Origin: Betaproteobacteria bacterium
GTDB taxonomy: Bacteria > Acidobacteriota > Terriglobia > Acidiferrales > UBA7541
Assembly (NCBI GenBank): GCA_903970165.1
Contig: CAJCHZ010000047.1
Coordinates: 1-64,000, forward strand
DNA length: 64,000 bases
Direction: 5' to 3'
Under the pieces are notes generated by a model. It saw nothing but the letters and a program-made list of their open reading frames with translations, searched no databases and was not told the DNA's origin. Made by a program: the position numbers and the translations under genes. Positions within the stretch are counted from its first letter, which is position 1. Each line of letters begins with the position of its first letter. This document shows positions 1-9,253 of this stretch, piece by piece.

Positions 1-333
1 GGCGGCTACGCAGCGCTTAATATGGGCGACTCCAGCTACGGCAAGTTCGACAAGCGCATTTACACCGATCTGGCCAGCGACCACCCCATCGATCTCTGCC
101 GCTATCAGGTCGCCAACTGCTACATGGGCCGCTCCGGCCTCATCAACAGCGGCGGAGCCTCCGGTGCCAACGATTTCGAAGAGGCAGTGACTACCGCCGT
201 CATCAATAAGCGCGCGGGCGGGACCGGCCTCATCTCCGGCCGCAAAGCCTTCCAGCGCCCCATGTCCGAAGGCGTCCTGCTGTTGAACGCCATCCAGGAC
301 GTCTACCTGAGCCCCGACGTCACCGTAGCGTAA
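1..333 (+). CDS. Class I fructose-bisphosphate aldolase, C-terminal part (5' end outside window)
   Basis: The frame is open from base 1 and ends at TAA 331-333, so only the last 110 residues are present. The text [20 protein letters not shown], then [17 protein letters not shown] and [12 protein letters not shown] matches what I know of the C-terminal barrel strands of bacterial class I (Schiff-base) fructose-1,6-bisphosphate aldolases. The SGG and GLISGRKAF segments lie in the phosphate-binding region. The enzyme would interconvert fructose-1,6-bisphosphate with dihydroxyacetone phosphate and glyceraldehyde-3-phosphate in the cytoplasm. The Schiff-base lysine should lie upstream of the window and cannot be checked. 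The ATG at 22 is internal, because homologous sequence continues before it. Confidence 0.75.
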   Translation, partial: GGYAALNMGDSSYGKFDKRIYTDLASDHPIDLCRYQVANCYMGRSGLINSGGASGANDFEEAVTTAVINKRAGGTGLISGRKAFQRPMSEGVLLLNAIQDVYLSPDVTVA

Positions 334-452
334 TGTGCGTAGAGGGGGACCTTTAGGTCCGCCTCTATCCCTGACGAAAAATGCCCTGCTAAAGGCGTCG
401 TGTTTGTGGAGGGCTTCGCAGAAAAGCGGCCCTGCCGAATGCCCGTAACCCA

Positions 453-627
453 TTTAGATGCAACACTTACACGTATTGGACCATCTGGCAGGACTTCGCG
501 TGCTTCCTGTCTATCAACTCCCCCAAAATCAACAAGTTGCGGCGATCAAGCGGTTCTAAACCGAGCACTTGCTCATTGTGTACTTAAACCCTTTAGCTGC
601 AACACTTACAAAAATGGCGGGAGGGGT
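453..627 (+). repeat. Degenerate copy of the paired TTTAGAATGAACACTT dispersed repeat
   Basis: The 381-base gap between the aldolase and the SDR gene holds no convincing gene. It contains TTTAGATGCAACACTT at 453-468, a weaker TCTAAACCGAGCACTT at 555-570, and TTTAGCTGCAACACTTAC at 592-609, followed by a GGCGGGAGGGGT tail ending at 627. The same word and G-rich tail recur near 18.2 kb and 59.8 kb. This copy is the most diverged, and its last two units are 37 rather than 51 bases apart. Confidence 0.5.
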
Positions 628-714
628 CAAGGTGTCGAGCGACCTTCATTTCCTCTGCGCCAGAAATTCCTCAGCAACATCCAAGTGTTACCTTGAACCA
701 TGGAGGAAAGACTC

Positions 715-1488
715 GTGACTAAACGATTGGAAGGGAAAGTAGCCGCAATCACCGGAGGCAATCAAGGCATCGGCTTGGGCATTGCTGAGCGCTTTATCCA
801 GGAAGGGGCGGCTGTCTCGATTTGCTATCTCTCGGACAAGACCGGCACCGAAAAGACCGTCGAGGGTCTGCGCAGAGGCGGCGGAAAGGCCGTGGCTATT
901 CAGGCGGACGTCTCAAAACTAGCCGACGGCCAGCGATTCATCTCGGAAACGGTTTCTCAGCTGGGCGAGCTGGACATCCTGGTAAACAACGCCGGCGTCG
1001 AAAAGCGCGCCAGCTTCTGGGACGTCACCGAGGCTGATTTCGATTTCGTGCTCAACGTAAACCTGAAAGGGCTGTTCTTCATGACCCAGGCTTTTGTTCG
1101 CTACGCGATGCAGACCAAGCGCGCTGGAAAAATCATCAACATCAGCTCCGTTCATGAGGAGCTTCCTTTCCCTCATTTCACTTCCTACTGTGCCAGCAAA
1201 GGCGCCCTGAAGATGATCACGCGCAACCTTTCCATCGAGCTGGCGCCGCTAGGCCTCACCATAAACAATATCGCCCCCGGCGCTATCGAAACGCCCATCA
1301 ATAAGAATCTTCTGAACGATCCAGTCAAGCTCAAGAGCCTGCTGGAAAATATCCCGCTGAAGCGACTTGGAAATCCACGGGACGTCGCCTCCATTGCGGC
1401 CTTCCTTGCTGCCGACGAATCCAGCTACGTCACGGGAACCACATTTGTAGTAGATGGCGGACTGACCTGGAACTATGAAGAGCAATAA
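715..1488 (+). CDS. SDR-family NAD(P)-dependent oxidoreductase (glucose 1-dehydrogenase-like)
   Basis: A classical short-chain dehydrogenase of about 257 residues. The Rossmann glycine motif GGNQGIGLG lies near residues 15-23, followed by NNAG, the catalytic serine in INISSVHE, and the YCASK catalytic Tyr/Lys pair. The C-terminal DGGLTW ending is usual for the family. Such enzymes reduce or oxidise alcohol and carbonyl substrates with NAD(P)H; the substrate cannot be read here, and glucose 1-dehydrogenase or 3-oxoacyl reductase names would only be by resemblance. I chose GTG 715 because GGAGG at 702-706 sits 8 bases before it. The in-frame ATG at 700 overlaps that ribosome-binding site and would add five residues. 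The gene stands alone and converges with rpe. Confidence 0.85.
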   Translation: MTKRLEGKVAAITGGNQGIGLGIAERFIQEGAAVSICYLSDKTGTEKTVEGLRRGGGKAVAIQADVSKLADGQRFISETVSQLGELDILVNNAGVEKRASFWDVTEADFDFVLNVNLKGLFFMTQAFVRYAMQTKRAGKIINISSVHEELPFPHFTSYCASKGALKMITRNLSIELAPLGLTINNIAPGAIETPINKNLLNDPVKLKSLLENIPLKRLGNPRDVASIAAFLAADESSYVTGTTFVVDGGLTWNYEEQ

Positions 1489-1595
1489 GCAAAGCCGAGC
1501 CTGCGCAGGTAGAGGCGTCTGCCTACGGATGACCGTTCGGCCTTCGCCGATCGCCGCCACCGGGCACGGCTCCGTTTTGACGGGACGAACGTATT

Positions 1596-2348
1596 TTATG
1601 TTTTGCGCAGCGAGCGGTCTGACTTGGAACCACGCGCAGCAGTAGCAGCGCGCCGAAGCCGTGGCTTTGGTTCGCCTTGAGCAGCAGCCGAACGCGCCGT
1701 CGCCAGGAGTTTCCTCGCATTTTCGCGAATATCGCCGTGCGAGAAAACCGCGCTTCCGGCGACGAGAATCTCAGCCCCGGCCCGCACGATATCTCCCACG
1801 GTGTCCAGCGCCACTCCGCCGTCAATCTCAATCCGGAATCCGAATCCCCGCGATTCGCGGATGCGCGCCAGCGCGGCAACTTTCTTCAGCGCGTTCGCAA
1901 TAAAATGCTGCGCGCCAAAGCCCGGATTCACGGACATCACCAGGACGTGGTGCACTATCTCCAAAACTTCATCCAGCATGTGCACCGGAGTCGCAGGATT
2001 AATCACCACACCAGGCTTGCAACCATGCGATTCAATCAGATGCAGGGTGCGGTCCAGGTGAACGCAAGCCTCCTGATGCACGGAAATCCAGTTCGCGCCG
2101 GCCTCCGCAAACGCCGGAATATATTCATCCGCATTCTCGATCATCAGGTGGCAGTCGAACGTAGCATCGGGAATCGTCTTGCGGAGAGAAGCCACGACCG
2201 CCGGCCCGATCGTGAGGTTCGGCACAAAGTGCCCGTCCATCACGTCGAGGTGCAATACAGTGCCGCCGCCATCGAGCGCAGCTTTCGCGTCCACGCCCAA
2301 TTGCGCAAAATTCGCGGACAAAATCGAGGGTGCCAGTTCCATGGTCAT
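1596..2348 (-). CDS. rpe: Ribulose-phosphate 3-epimerase
   Basis: Interconverts ribulose-5-phosphate and xylulose-5-phosphate in the pentose phosphate pathway. Family signatures are all present: LAPSILSANFAQLG at the N-terminus, LHLDVMDGHFVPNLTIGP, the CHLMIE strand, MSVNPGFGAQ and IDGGV, which supply the metal-binding His/Asp residues and the phosphate grip. The start is the ATG at 2348 (MTMELAP), preceded by AAGGAAGG; an upstream in-frame start at 2396 would add 16 unrelated residues. The protein is about 250 residues, longer than the usual 215-230. The excess is a basic Ala/Arg-rich C-terminal tail after the barrel with no motif I recognise. It converges with the SDR gene. Confidence 0.93.
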   Translation of the reverse strand: MTMELAPSILSANFAQLGVDAKAALDGGGTVLHLDVMDGHFVPNLTIGPAVVASLRKTIPDATFDCHLMIENADEYIPAFAEAGANWISVHQEACVHLDRTLHLIESHGCKPGVVINPATPVHMLDEVLEIVHHVLVMSVNPGFGAQHFIANALKKVAALARIRESRGFGFRIEIDGGVALDTVGDIVRAGAEILVAGSAVFSHGDIRENARKLLATARSAAAQGEPKPRLRRAATAARGSKSDRSLRKT

Positions 2349-2496
2349 GAGCGGCGCGCCTTCCTTTCCGGCACAGGGCCGATTATACTCGAACACGAGC
2401 GCGATGCCGTAAGCGCGCTATGTGCTTAAACTTATCTGTAAGCCAAAATGCATCGCAGGCTTCACCGGCATGTCCTTTGATGCGGGAGGTATGTAA

Positions 2497-2895
2497 ATGC
2501 AGTTCCGCCCATTGCGTTCGATGATGATTAGTGGCTCGGTGTTTTTAATTTTTTTCTGTGGTGGTTTGCCCGCCGCCCAAGAGCCGCAAGTTCCCGTCGT
2601 GGACGGCGGTCTCGGCTCCTGCCGCGCGGATTTTACGGTGAAGGATGGCTCGGACAAGCCTCTTTATAACGCCAAGGTTCACGTCACCATTAAGTACGGA
2701 TTCTTCGACAAGCGTAAGACGGATCTGGAAGTCGGTACCAACAGCGACGGCAAGGCCAGTATCACCGGTTTGCCCAATGCGCCCAAGAAGCCTATCGAAT
2801 TTACTATCAAAAGCGGCACCGTCTCAAAAGACCTGACCATGGACCCTTCCGAGAAATGCGTCGCCAAATTCGATGTCACTCTGACGGTTCATTAA
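2497..2895 (+). CDS. Exported 132-residue protein with a transthyretin-like fold, function unknown
   Basis: I do not recognise the family by name. Residues 1-27 form a signal peptide (two arginines, hydrophobic stretch, AAQ cleavage region). The mature part, about 105 residues, reads as one small beta-sandwich: SDKPLYNAKVHVTIKYG, TNSDGKASITGLP and IEFTIKSG resemble the carboxypeptidase regulatory-like or transthyretin-like repeats common on secreted proteins. Two cysteines (in GSCRAD and EKCVAK) could form a disulfide. GGGAGG before the ATG gives a good ribosome-binding site. It is a single gene between the divergent rpe and the convergent Gfo/Idh/MocA gene. Confidence 0.7.
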   Translation: MQFRPLRSMMISGSVFLIFFCGGLPAAQEPQVPVVDGGLGSCRADFTVKDGSDKPLYNAKVHVTIKYGFFDKRKTDLEVGTNSDGKASITGLPNAPKKPIEFTIKSGTVSKDLTMDPSEKCVAKFDVTLTVH

Positions 2896-2953
2896 CTTTC
2901 ACGCGTTCAATGGAATTTGCTTGAAAGCGGAGCGGTAAACCTGCCGCTACATT

Positions 2954-4003
2954 TCAGCAACTCAGCGGAATTGTGCAGCGGCTCTTGCTGCTTTCGCGAG
3001 CCACTTCCAGTAATCGCATCACATCCAGCGCCCACTCCGGCTGCACCGCCAGATTCGCTTTGCCAAGAATCGCGTCGCGTAGATTGGCATAAAAATCGCG
3101 GTAGTCGCAGTTCGCGGAGGGCATCCGCCGTTGCGTGAACGTCCCGTCATCGGAAACGGTGGTCAACAGCCCCCAATTTTCCTCAGGTTCCGCGCCCCAC
3201 GGCGCATCCACAGGCAAGTGGCCACGCCGAAGGTTGCCCTCCTGCGGATCGACGGTCACTTTAACGTACGCACCCCGCGTTCCAAGCAGAGTAAATCGCG
3301 GCCGCGTTGCAGCCGCCAGTATGGAGGAGCGCAAATCGGCTCGCACGCCGCTCGCATAGTGAAACGTGAGGTCGAAGGCATCGTCTGCGAGACCGCCTTC
3401 CCGCTCGATGCGAATGTCCGCCGTCACAGCCTGCGGCATCCCGAAAAGCACAAGCGCGTGATCGATGAGGTGCGGCGCAATATCAAAAAATATTCCCGTG
3501 CCCGGCCCGGTTTTCTCCCGCCACGCGCCCGCACGAAGCTGCGGACGAAAGCGGTCATAGTTGCTCTCAAAGCGGACGATGCGTCCCAGCGTGCCGCCCG
3601 CAACGAGTTGCGCGATCGCCTGAAAATCGCCGTCATACCTTCGATTCTGGTAGACGGTAAGCAACTGGCCTTTCTGCTCCGCAAACTCGACCAGCGCAAC
3701 CGCCTCTTCCAGCGTGGTCGTGAATGGCTTATCCACGAGCACATCCCGCCCTGCAGCCAGGCACTTGTGCGCAAGGGGATAATGCGAATCGTTCGGCGTG
3801 GCTATGACCACAAGACGAATTTCAGGAATAGAGAGAAGCTCCTCCAAGGTGCGCACAATCCGTGCACCGGGATAAGCCTCGCATGTCTCGTTCCCGCTGC
3901 GTTGCAAAATCGCCGCCAGCCGCAGTCCCGGGACACGCGAAATCACCTGCGCATGAAAGGCGCGCCCCGCCAGCCCAAATCCGATAAGTCCAACGTCAAT
4001 CAT
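2954..4003 (-). CDS. Gfo/Idh/MocA-family oxidoreductase
   Basis: An NAD(P)-dependent sugar or inositol-type dehydrogenase of about 349 residues. The N-terminal Rossmann motif VGLIGFGLAGRAFH is followed by VIATPNDSHYPLA and the family signature VDKPFTTT, which carries the catalytic lysine of the EKP-type motif (here DKP). The C-terminal half, with FFDIAPHLIDHALVLFG, is the usual alpha/beta substrate domain; the His in that segment is typical. I chose ATG 4003 (MIDVGLIG) over TTG 4015 because GGA lies 8-9 bases upstream and the sequence then starts at the first Rossmann strand. The substrate is not predictable. It diverges from the MFS gene across 153 bases. Confidence 0.88.
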   Translation of the reverse strand: MIDVGLIGFGLAGRAFHAQVISRVPGLRLAAILQRSGNETCEAYPGARIVRTLEELLSIPEIRLVVIATPNDSHYPLAHKCLAAGRDVLVDKPFTTTLEEAVALVEFAEQKGQLLTVYQNRRYDGDFQAIAQLVAGGTLGRIVRFESNYDRFRPQLRAGAWREKTGPGTGIFFDIAPHLIDHALVLFGMPQAVTADIRIEREGGLADDAFDLTFHYASGVRADLRSSILAAATRPRFTLLGTRGAYVKVTVDPQEGNLRRGHLPVDAPWGAEPEENWGLLTTVSDDGTFTQRRMPSANCDYRDFYANLRDAILGKANLAVQPEWALDVMRLLEVARESSKSRCTIPLSC

Positions 4004-4156
4004 GAAAGCATCCAAGTCTGGAACACGAAAGCACTCTGAAAGGGCCCTTCATACTATCGCAATGGCAAATGCTCAGGATTGGATTTTCTCGATTATGAAA
4101 ATGTTGTCAACGACGTTGCCCCCGGCCCTTGCGTCCTGCAAAATGGTTGATAGTCT

Positions 4157-5335
4157 GTGACCACACAAGCCATCGCTCTCAATGCCGCCGCGCGCCAGCG
4201 CTACCTGCTGGTGCTTCTCTTCGCCGGATTCGTTCTTACCGGTGTTGAGATTACGCTCGCCGGACCCATGCTCCCGCTTTTCATCCAGCGGTGGTCGCTG
4301 ACGGATTCACAGGCCGGAATTTTTTTCACGCTTGAGTTTGGCTTTTCTCTAGCCGGTGTGTGGATCTCAAGCTTGATCACCCATTATTTCGGCAGCCGCA
4401 CCTCTCTCGTTCTGGGTTACCTGCTCATCGGCTTTGGCCTCGCCATCGTGAACGCATCTTCCATGAACGTAGCGCTCTTCGCCCTTGGCGCCCTGGGATT
4501 CGGCTATGGCCTCGTCGTTCCAGTGACCAATGTCACCGTCGCGGAAATCGGCGGCTTGCGCAGCGCCTCGCTCGTCAGTCTAGTTAATTTCGCCTGGGGA
4601 GTTGGCTCCTTCGCCATTCCTCTCCTCGTACTGGTCGCGCTGAAAGGCGCGTTCCTTACGAAGATGCTTTATATCTTTGCGGGATTCGGAGGCCTACTCG
4701 CTTTCTCTTTCCTTTTTTCGCATGTTCCCGAGCACCAGGAAGCCACACCTCGTTCGGAAACTTCCGCGTCCCCCAAAGTCGGCATGGTCATAACCGCCAC
4801 TCTCGCCGCTCTCTTTTTTCTTTATGTTGCCACGGAAGTCAGCTTCGGCAGCTGGGCGGCCGCGCACGTCAAGCGCCTCGCCGGCAACGGAAACAGCCTG
4901 GCCACCCTGGCTCCCATGTTTTTCTACGGCGGGCTCATGACCGGCCGCGCGCTGGCACCGCTGATTCTCCCACACGTCCGCGAACTGCGCCTTGTCTGGA
5001 CCGCGCTGAGCGCTGTCGTGTTTTTCGGTTTTATCTTTGTTTTCGCCGGCACGCAGCGGACTGCATTCGTTAGCGTGGCGGCCACCGGTCTTGGCTGCGC
5101 CACCGTTTTCCCCATCTATGTCGCATGGCTCTCGCGGTGGTATGGCGACCAGATTACGCACGTCCGCGGCGTGATGTTTTCGATGTCCTCGATTGGATCG
5201 GCCTCCGCGCCGGGAATTGTGGGTTTTGTGTCCACGCATGCCGGCGGCTTGCGCGCTGGCCTGTTCGTACCGCTGGTATGCGCTCTGCTCATGATTGTTC
5301 TGCTCTTCCTTGTGCGCCGCCAGGCCGCCGCCTGA
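4157..5335 (+). CDS. MFS transporter, fucose-permease-like
   Basis: A 392-residue inner-membrane carrier with about twelve hydrophobic segments, starting at GTG 4157. The order of segments (YLLVLLFAGFVLTGVE, FFTLEFGFSLAG, SLVLGYLLIGFGLAI, ALGFGYGLVVPVTN and so on) and the central loop near residues 185-215 fit the major facilitator fold. The N-terminal text with PLFIQRW-LTDSQAG resembles sugar MFS proteins of the FucP/NagP type, but the substrate is uncertain. The kinase gene starts 15 bases after its stop, so transporter, kinase and regulator may be co-transcribed. Confidence 0.85.
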   Translation: MTTQAIALNAAARQRYLLVLLFAGFVLTGVEITLAGPMLPLFIQRWSLTDSQAGIFFTLEFGFSLAGVWISSLITHYFGSRTSLVLGYLLIGFGLAIVNASSMNVALFALGALGFGYGLVVPVTNVTVAEIGGLRSASLVSLVNFAWGVGSFAIPLLVLVALKGAFLTKMLYIFAGFGGLLAFSFLFSHVPEHQEATPRSETSASPKVGMVITATLAALFFLYVATEVSFGSWAAAHVKRLAGNGNSLATLAPMFFYGGLMTGRALAPLILPHVRELRLVWTALSAVVFFGFIFVFAGTQRTAFVSVAATGLGCATVFPIYVAWLSRWYGDQITHVRGVMFSMSSIGSASAPGIVGFVSTHAGGLRAGLFVPLVCALLMIVLLFLVRRQAAA

Positions 5336-5349
5336 GGTATTCTCTTTTC

Positions 5350-6687
5350 GTGCCAACAGATCCGCAGCGCTCGCCCACAACAGGTCTCCTGCTCGGGCTG
5401 ATCATCACGTTAGCCGCGGTCGTCGCCTATTCGTTTTACATCACCGTGCAACTCAATGGCCTGCGCCAACTGCAAAGCGAAATGGTCGACCGCAACCGTA
5501 AGGACTCTTTGCAGTTGCTGCGCGTGCAGAACGATCTCAATTCCGTTGCGCTGGCGATGCGCGACATGCTGGATGCCAGCGAGCCGTACCCGCTCACGGC
5601 GTGGACCGCGCAATTCGAACGTATTCGCGGCGACCTTGCCGCCGCGCTGCATCTAGAAGAACAATTGGCGGGAGCTAACCGCACCGCCGATCAGCGAAAA
5701 TTTCTCAGTCAATCGGTAGCGCAATTCTGGGATGCAGTTGATCGCATGTTTGCGCTTGCCGCCCAAGGAAAAGAAACGGACGCGCGCGAGCAAATCCGTT
5801 TGACGCTACAAGCGCGGCAGGAATCGCTTAGCACGGCGGTTTCACGCTTGCTGGTGCAAAACAACGAAGGCGAAGAACAGGCAGCAAGCCGCATCACGCA
5901 AATCTACGATGGAGTCCAGCGACAGCTTTATTTATTCCTCGGCGCCACGCTTGTCGCCATCGTACTCACGAGCTTTTATTCGATCCGCTCAAACCGCATT
6001 ATTTTTGCAAAGCTGTCCGCGCTTTCCGAGCAGCGCAGCGACCTTGCGCAAAAGCTGATCTCGACCCAGGAAGCCACGTTACGGCACATCTCGCGCGAAC
6101 TGCACGACGAATTTGGCCAAGTGCTGACAGCCATAGGCTCGCTGCTGGGCCGCGCGGGAAACCACTTGCCCAAAGGATCAAAAGTCCGCGAAGAAGTACA
6201 GGAAGTTCGCGAGATCGCGCAAACCACGCTCGATAATATTCGCAGCCTCTCGCAAGCCCTCCATCCAGTGCTGCTCGAAGAAACCGGACTGGTGAGCACT
6301 CTGGACTGGTATATTCCAACGGTCGAACGCCAAACGGGCCTCACGCTGAACTACGAAAAATCAGGCGCTCCGTTCGCACTCGACGGCGCCGCGAGCGTGC
6401 ATGTTTATCGCGTTCTGCAAGAAGCGCTGAACAACGTTAGCCGCCATTCTGGCGCGAAGGAAGCGTGGATTCGCCTGAAATTTTCACCGGAAGCACTGGA
6501 GCTGGAAGTAGAAGACCATGGAAAAGGAATCGTGGCGGAAAAAAACGGCCGCGGCATTGGGCTGGTAGCCATGCGCGAACGCGCAGTGCTAATCGGCGGC
6601 ACGCTTGTGCTTCTACGCCCGGCAAATGGCGGCACGACAGTCCGTCTCCAAATCTCTCGTCAGAAAGTCGAATCTCATGCCAGCTAA
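5350..6687 (+). CDS. Sensor histidine kinase, NarL/DesK type (HisKA_3)
   Basis: A membrane kinase of 445 residues. A first membrane segment near residues 10-30 and a second near 190-212 enclose a helical periplasmic sensor of about 155 residues. The phosphoacceptor is His252 in ISRELHDEFGQ, the signature of the HisKA_3 family that pairs with LuxR-type regulators. The HATPase domain follows, with the N-box ALNNVSRHSGA, EDHGKGI and the G-box GRGIGLVAMRERA near residue 400. I start it at GTG 5350, just past the transporter stop. The frame is open back to 5125 but that part overlaps the transporter and makes no sense as protein. It overlaps the regulator gene by 11 bases. Confidence 0.85.
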   Translation: MPTDPQRSPTTGLLLGLIITLAAVVAYSFYITVQLNGLRQLQSEMVDRNRKDSLQLLRVQNDLNSVALAMRDMLDASEPYPLTAWTAQFERIRGDLAAALHLEEQLAGANRTADQRKFLSQSVAQFWDAVDRMFALAAQGKETDAREQIRLTLQARQESLSTAVSRLLVQNNEGEEQAASRITQIYDGVQRQLYLFLGATLVAIVLTSFYSIRSNRIIFAKLSALSEQRSDLAQKLISTQEATLRHISRELHDEFGQVLTAIGSLLGRAGNHLPKGSKVREEVQEVREIAQTTLDNIRSLSQALHPVLLEETGLVSTLDWYIPTVERQTGLTLNYEKSGAPFALDGAASVHVYRVLQEALNNVSRHSGAKEAWIRLKFSPEALELEVEDHGKGIVAEKNGRGIGLVAMRERAVLIGGTLVLLRPANGGTTVRLQISRQKVESHAS

Positions 6688-7309
6688 GCTGACCGTCTTA
6701 TTGGTAGATGATCATGCACTCGTTCGTCTCGGCTTCCGCCGCATCCTGGAAGACGATGCGGAAATCGAGGTCGTGGGCGAAGCGAGCACCGGCGAAGAAG
6801 CGGTGGGTCTGGCCAAAAAGCACCATCCAGCCGTGACTGTCATGGATTGCGCGCTGCCCGGAATGAGCGGCCTGGACGCCACCCGAAAAATTCTCGAGGC
6901 CAATCCTGCAGCGGCTATTTTGATGCTCAGCATGCATTCGGAAGACACGCTGGTGCGCCAGGCGCTGCATGCCGGCGCCCGCGGTTACATTTTGAAAAAT
7001 GCGATGGACCTCGATCTCGCCAATGCGATCAAGCGCGTAGCCGCAGGCGAAAAAGTCCTCGACCCACAAGTCACGCGCCCTGCCGCTGCGCTGAAAGGTG
7101 AACGCGAAGGCGGCCTGACGCCACGCGAACTGGAAGTCCTGCAACATATTGTTGCCGGCAAATCCAACCGGGAAATCGCCGCCGAATTGAATCTCAGCGC
7201 GAACACGGTCTCCGTGCATCGCGCGAACATCATGGATGCGCTCGGCATTCACAAAACTGCAGAGCTCGTGGTTTACGCGATTCGGAACGGCCTGGTGAAC
7301 CTGCCTTGA
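6677..7309 (+). CDS. Response regulator, NarL/FixJ type with LuxR-type DNA-binding domain
   Basis: A 210-residue receiver plus helix-turn-helix protein. LLVDDH gives the acidic pocket and Asp57 in VMDCALPGMSG is the expected phosphorylation site; the receiver lysine is in YILKNAM. The C-terminal part GLTPRELEVLQHIVAGKSNREIAAEL is a textbook LuxR/GerE domain. The ATG at 6677 lies inside the end of the kinase gene, giving translational coupling, so it should be that kinase's partner. Its own stop overlaps the TTG start of the next gene (TTGA), which suggests the CRTAC1 protein is made from the same message. Confidence 0.92.
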   Translation: MPAKLTVLLVDDHALVRLGFRRILEDDAEIEVVGEASTGEEAVGLAKKHHPAVTVMDCALPGMSGLDATRKILEANPAAAILMLSMHSEDTLVRQALHAGARGYILKNAMDLDLANAIKRVAAGEKVLDPQVTRPAAALKGEREGGLTPRELEVLQHIVAGKSNREIAAELNLSANTVSVHRANIMDALGIHKTAELVVYAIRNGLVNLP

Positions 7310-8991
7310 ACCGCCGTGATTTCCTGGCACGCGCGATAGCAGCCGGTTTCGGTACGGCAATGTCGCCCCCGCGCATTTTCGGAGCACCGAGCGCCGATCC
7401 CGGTTTTCACCTCACCAATGTAACGGCCGCAGCGGGCATCGATTTTCGGCACAACAGCGGTGCCTACGGCGGAAAGCTTCTCCCGGAAACGCTTGGCTCC
7501 GGCTGCGCCTTCCTGGATTACGACCGCGACGGCTGGCAGGACATTCTTCTCATCAACGGAATGGATTGGCCCGGCTACGGCCGGCAGCGCTCGACGCTAA
7601 AGCTTTATCGCAACAACCGTAACGGCACGTTCACCGACGTAACAAAATCCGCCGGCCTCGATATCGAGCTTTACGGAATGGGCGTAGCGGTCGGCGATTA
7701 TAACAACGACGGCTTTCCCGATATTTTCATCAGCTGCGTGGGCCAAAGCCGTCTCTTCCGCAACACCGGCAAAGGCTCGTTTGTGGACGTAACAAAATCG
7801 AGCGGTCTGCAAAACCATCAAGGATTCAGCACCTCCGCGCTCTGGTTCGATTACGACCGCGACGGCCTCCTCGATCTTTTTGTCTGCAATTACGTCCGCT
7901 GGTCGCCCGAGCATGACGTCTTCTGCAGCCTTGACGGCACGCACAAATCCTACTGTACGCCCGAAGCCTACCGCGGCGATACCTGCTGGCTCTTCCACAA
8001 TCGCGGCGATGGCACTTTCGAAGATGTCACCGCTCCAAGTGGGATCTTTGACAGCAGTTCGAAGTCGCTCGGCGTGGCGATGTTTGATTACGATCATGAC
8101 GGCTGGCCGGATTTGCTGGTGGCTAACGATACGCAACCGAACAAGCTCTACAAGAATCTTCGCAACGGAAAATTCAAGGACGTCGCCGTCGAAGCCGGAC
8201 TCGCTTTCAGCGCCGAAGGCAAGGCCCGCGCCGGAATGGGCGTCGATACCGGCGATTTTGAAAACTCCAGCAAATCCGGCGTAGCCATTACCAATTTCGA
8301 TAACGAAATGATCGGCCTCTATCGCTCGTCAAGCCCAGGCACGTTCGACGACATCGCCATCCCCTCGGGGTTGGGCGCCGCTTCCCGCAGCACTCTCGGC
8401 TTCGGCTGCGCCTTTTTCGACGCCAACCTCGACGGCCTCCTGGATCTAGCCGTAGCCAATGGCCACATTGACGAAACCGTCCGCAACATTCGTGGAAACG
8501 TTGGCTACGCGCAACCGCCGCAACTTTTCCTGAATCTGGGCGCTGACAAATTCCGCGACGTCGCAAGCGAAGTCGGCGGCGGTTTCCAAACGCCCATCGT
8601 CGGACGCGGCCTTGCTTACGCCGACTTCGACCGCGACGGCGATCTGGATCTGCTCCTCACAACGAACAACGGCCCGGCTTATTTGTACCGCAACGATCAA
8701 ACCGCGGGAAACCGGAGCATTCGTTTCCAGTTAATCGGCACAAAATCAAACCGTGACGCGATCGGCGCGTCCGTAAAAATCTTTCTCGCAGGGCAAATAC
8801 AGTCGAGATGGGTGCGGGGAGGATCAAGCTATCTCTCTCAGTCTGAACTGCCCGTGACTTTCGGGGTAGGGAAGAGCGAAAAGATCGAGCGGGTGACGAT
8901 CGCCTGGCCGAGCGGCACAATGGAAGAGTACAAAGATTTAGCGGCCGGGAGAGCCTACGAAATTACTGAATCAAAAGGGCTTACAAAATAG
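7306..8991 (+). CDS. CRTAC1-family exported protein with VCBS/FG-GAP repeats and ASPIC/UnbV domain
   Basis: A 561-residue secreted protein. The N-terminus NRRDFLARAIAAGFG is a twin-arginine-type signal, implying export of a folded protein. The body contains a series of calcium-binding-like repeats (DYDRDGWQDI, DYNNDGFPDI, DYDRDGLLDL, DYDHDGWPDL, DFDRDGDLDL), predicted to form a beta-propeller. The last 90 residues (NRDAIGASVKIFLAGQ, WVRGGSSYLSQSE, WPSGTMEEY) are the ASPIC/UnbV domain. The function of this family in bacteria is not well established; adhesion or extracellular substrate binding is usually suggested. It begins with a TTG overlapping the regulator stop, so it is translationally coupled to the two-component system. 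Confidence 0.9.
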   Translation: MNRRDFLARAIAAGFGTAMSPPRIFGAPSADPGFHLTNVTAAAGIDFRHNSGAYGGKLLPETLGSGCAFLDYDRDGWQDILLINGMDWPGYGRQRSTLKLYRNNRNGTFTDVTKSAGLDIELYGMGVAVGDYNNDGFPDIFISCVGQSRLFRNTGKGSFVDVTKSSGLQNHQGFSTSALWFDYDRDGLLDLFVCNYVRWSPEHDVFCSLDGTHKSYCTPEAYRGDTCWLFHNRGDGTFEDVTAPSGIFDSSSKSLGVAMFDYDHDGWPDLLVANDTQPNKLYKNLRNGKFKDVAVEAGLAFSAEGKARAGMGVDTGDFENSSKSGVAITNFDNEMIGLYRSSSPGTFDDIAIPSGLGAASRSTLGFGCAFFDANLDGLLDLAVANGHIDETVRNIRGNVGYAQPPQLFLNLGADKFRDVASEVGGGFQTPIVGRGLAYADFDRDGDLDLLLTTNNGPAYLYRNDQTAGNRSIRFQLIGTKSNRDAIGASVKIFLAGQIQSRWVRGGSSYLSQSELPVTFGVGKSEKIERVTIAWPSGTMEEYKDLAAGRAYEITESKGLTK

Positions 8992-9114
8992 TTGCCTCCC
9001 CTAATTGTTTTGCGCTATTGCCACTTTTTTCGCCTCTCGCTATAACATGGACAACCTGAATTGCTTCCCCATCCGACCGAGTTCATGGCGACGTGGAGGC
9101 ACCCCAAAGCACCC

Positions 9115-9151
9115 GCGGCCGACGCCCGCACAGCGTCGGCCGCCTTTATTT
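9115..9151 (+). terminator. Rho-independent terminator after the CRTAC1 gene
   Basis: An 11-base perfect inverted repeat, GCGGCCGACGC at 9115-9125 and GCGTCGGCCGC at 9133-9143, with a 7-base loop, is followed by CTTTATTT. It lies in the 262-base gap between the CRTAC1 stop and the selenoprotein start and would end rightward transcription of the kinase-regulator-CRTAC1 message. Confidence 0.7.
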
Positions 9152-9253
9152 GTGGCAGGCAGTTTGCGAGATTCGAATGGAACGCAGCGCGAACAAGTTC
9201 GTTTCTCAATCATTATATAATTTCTAGAAGAAAGTCCTTTGGAGCGACATGCG

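Noticed and set aside
5125-5349. A long 5' extension of the NarL-type kinase gene
   Set aside because: It overlaps the end of the MFS transporter gene and reads as out-of-frame sequence; the kinase's first membrane helix begins after 5350.
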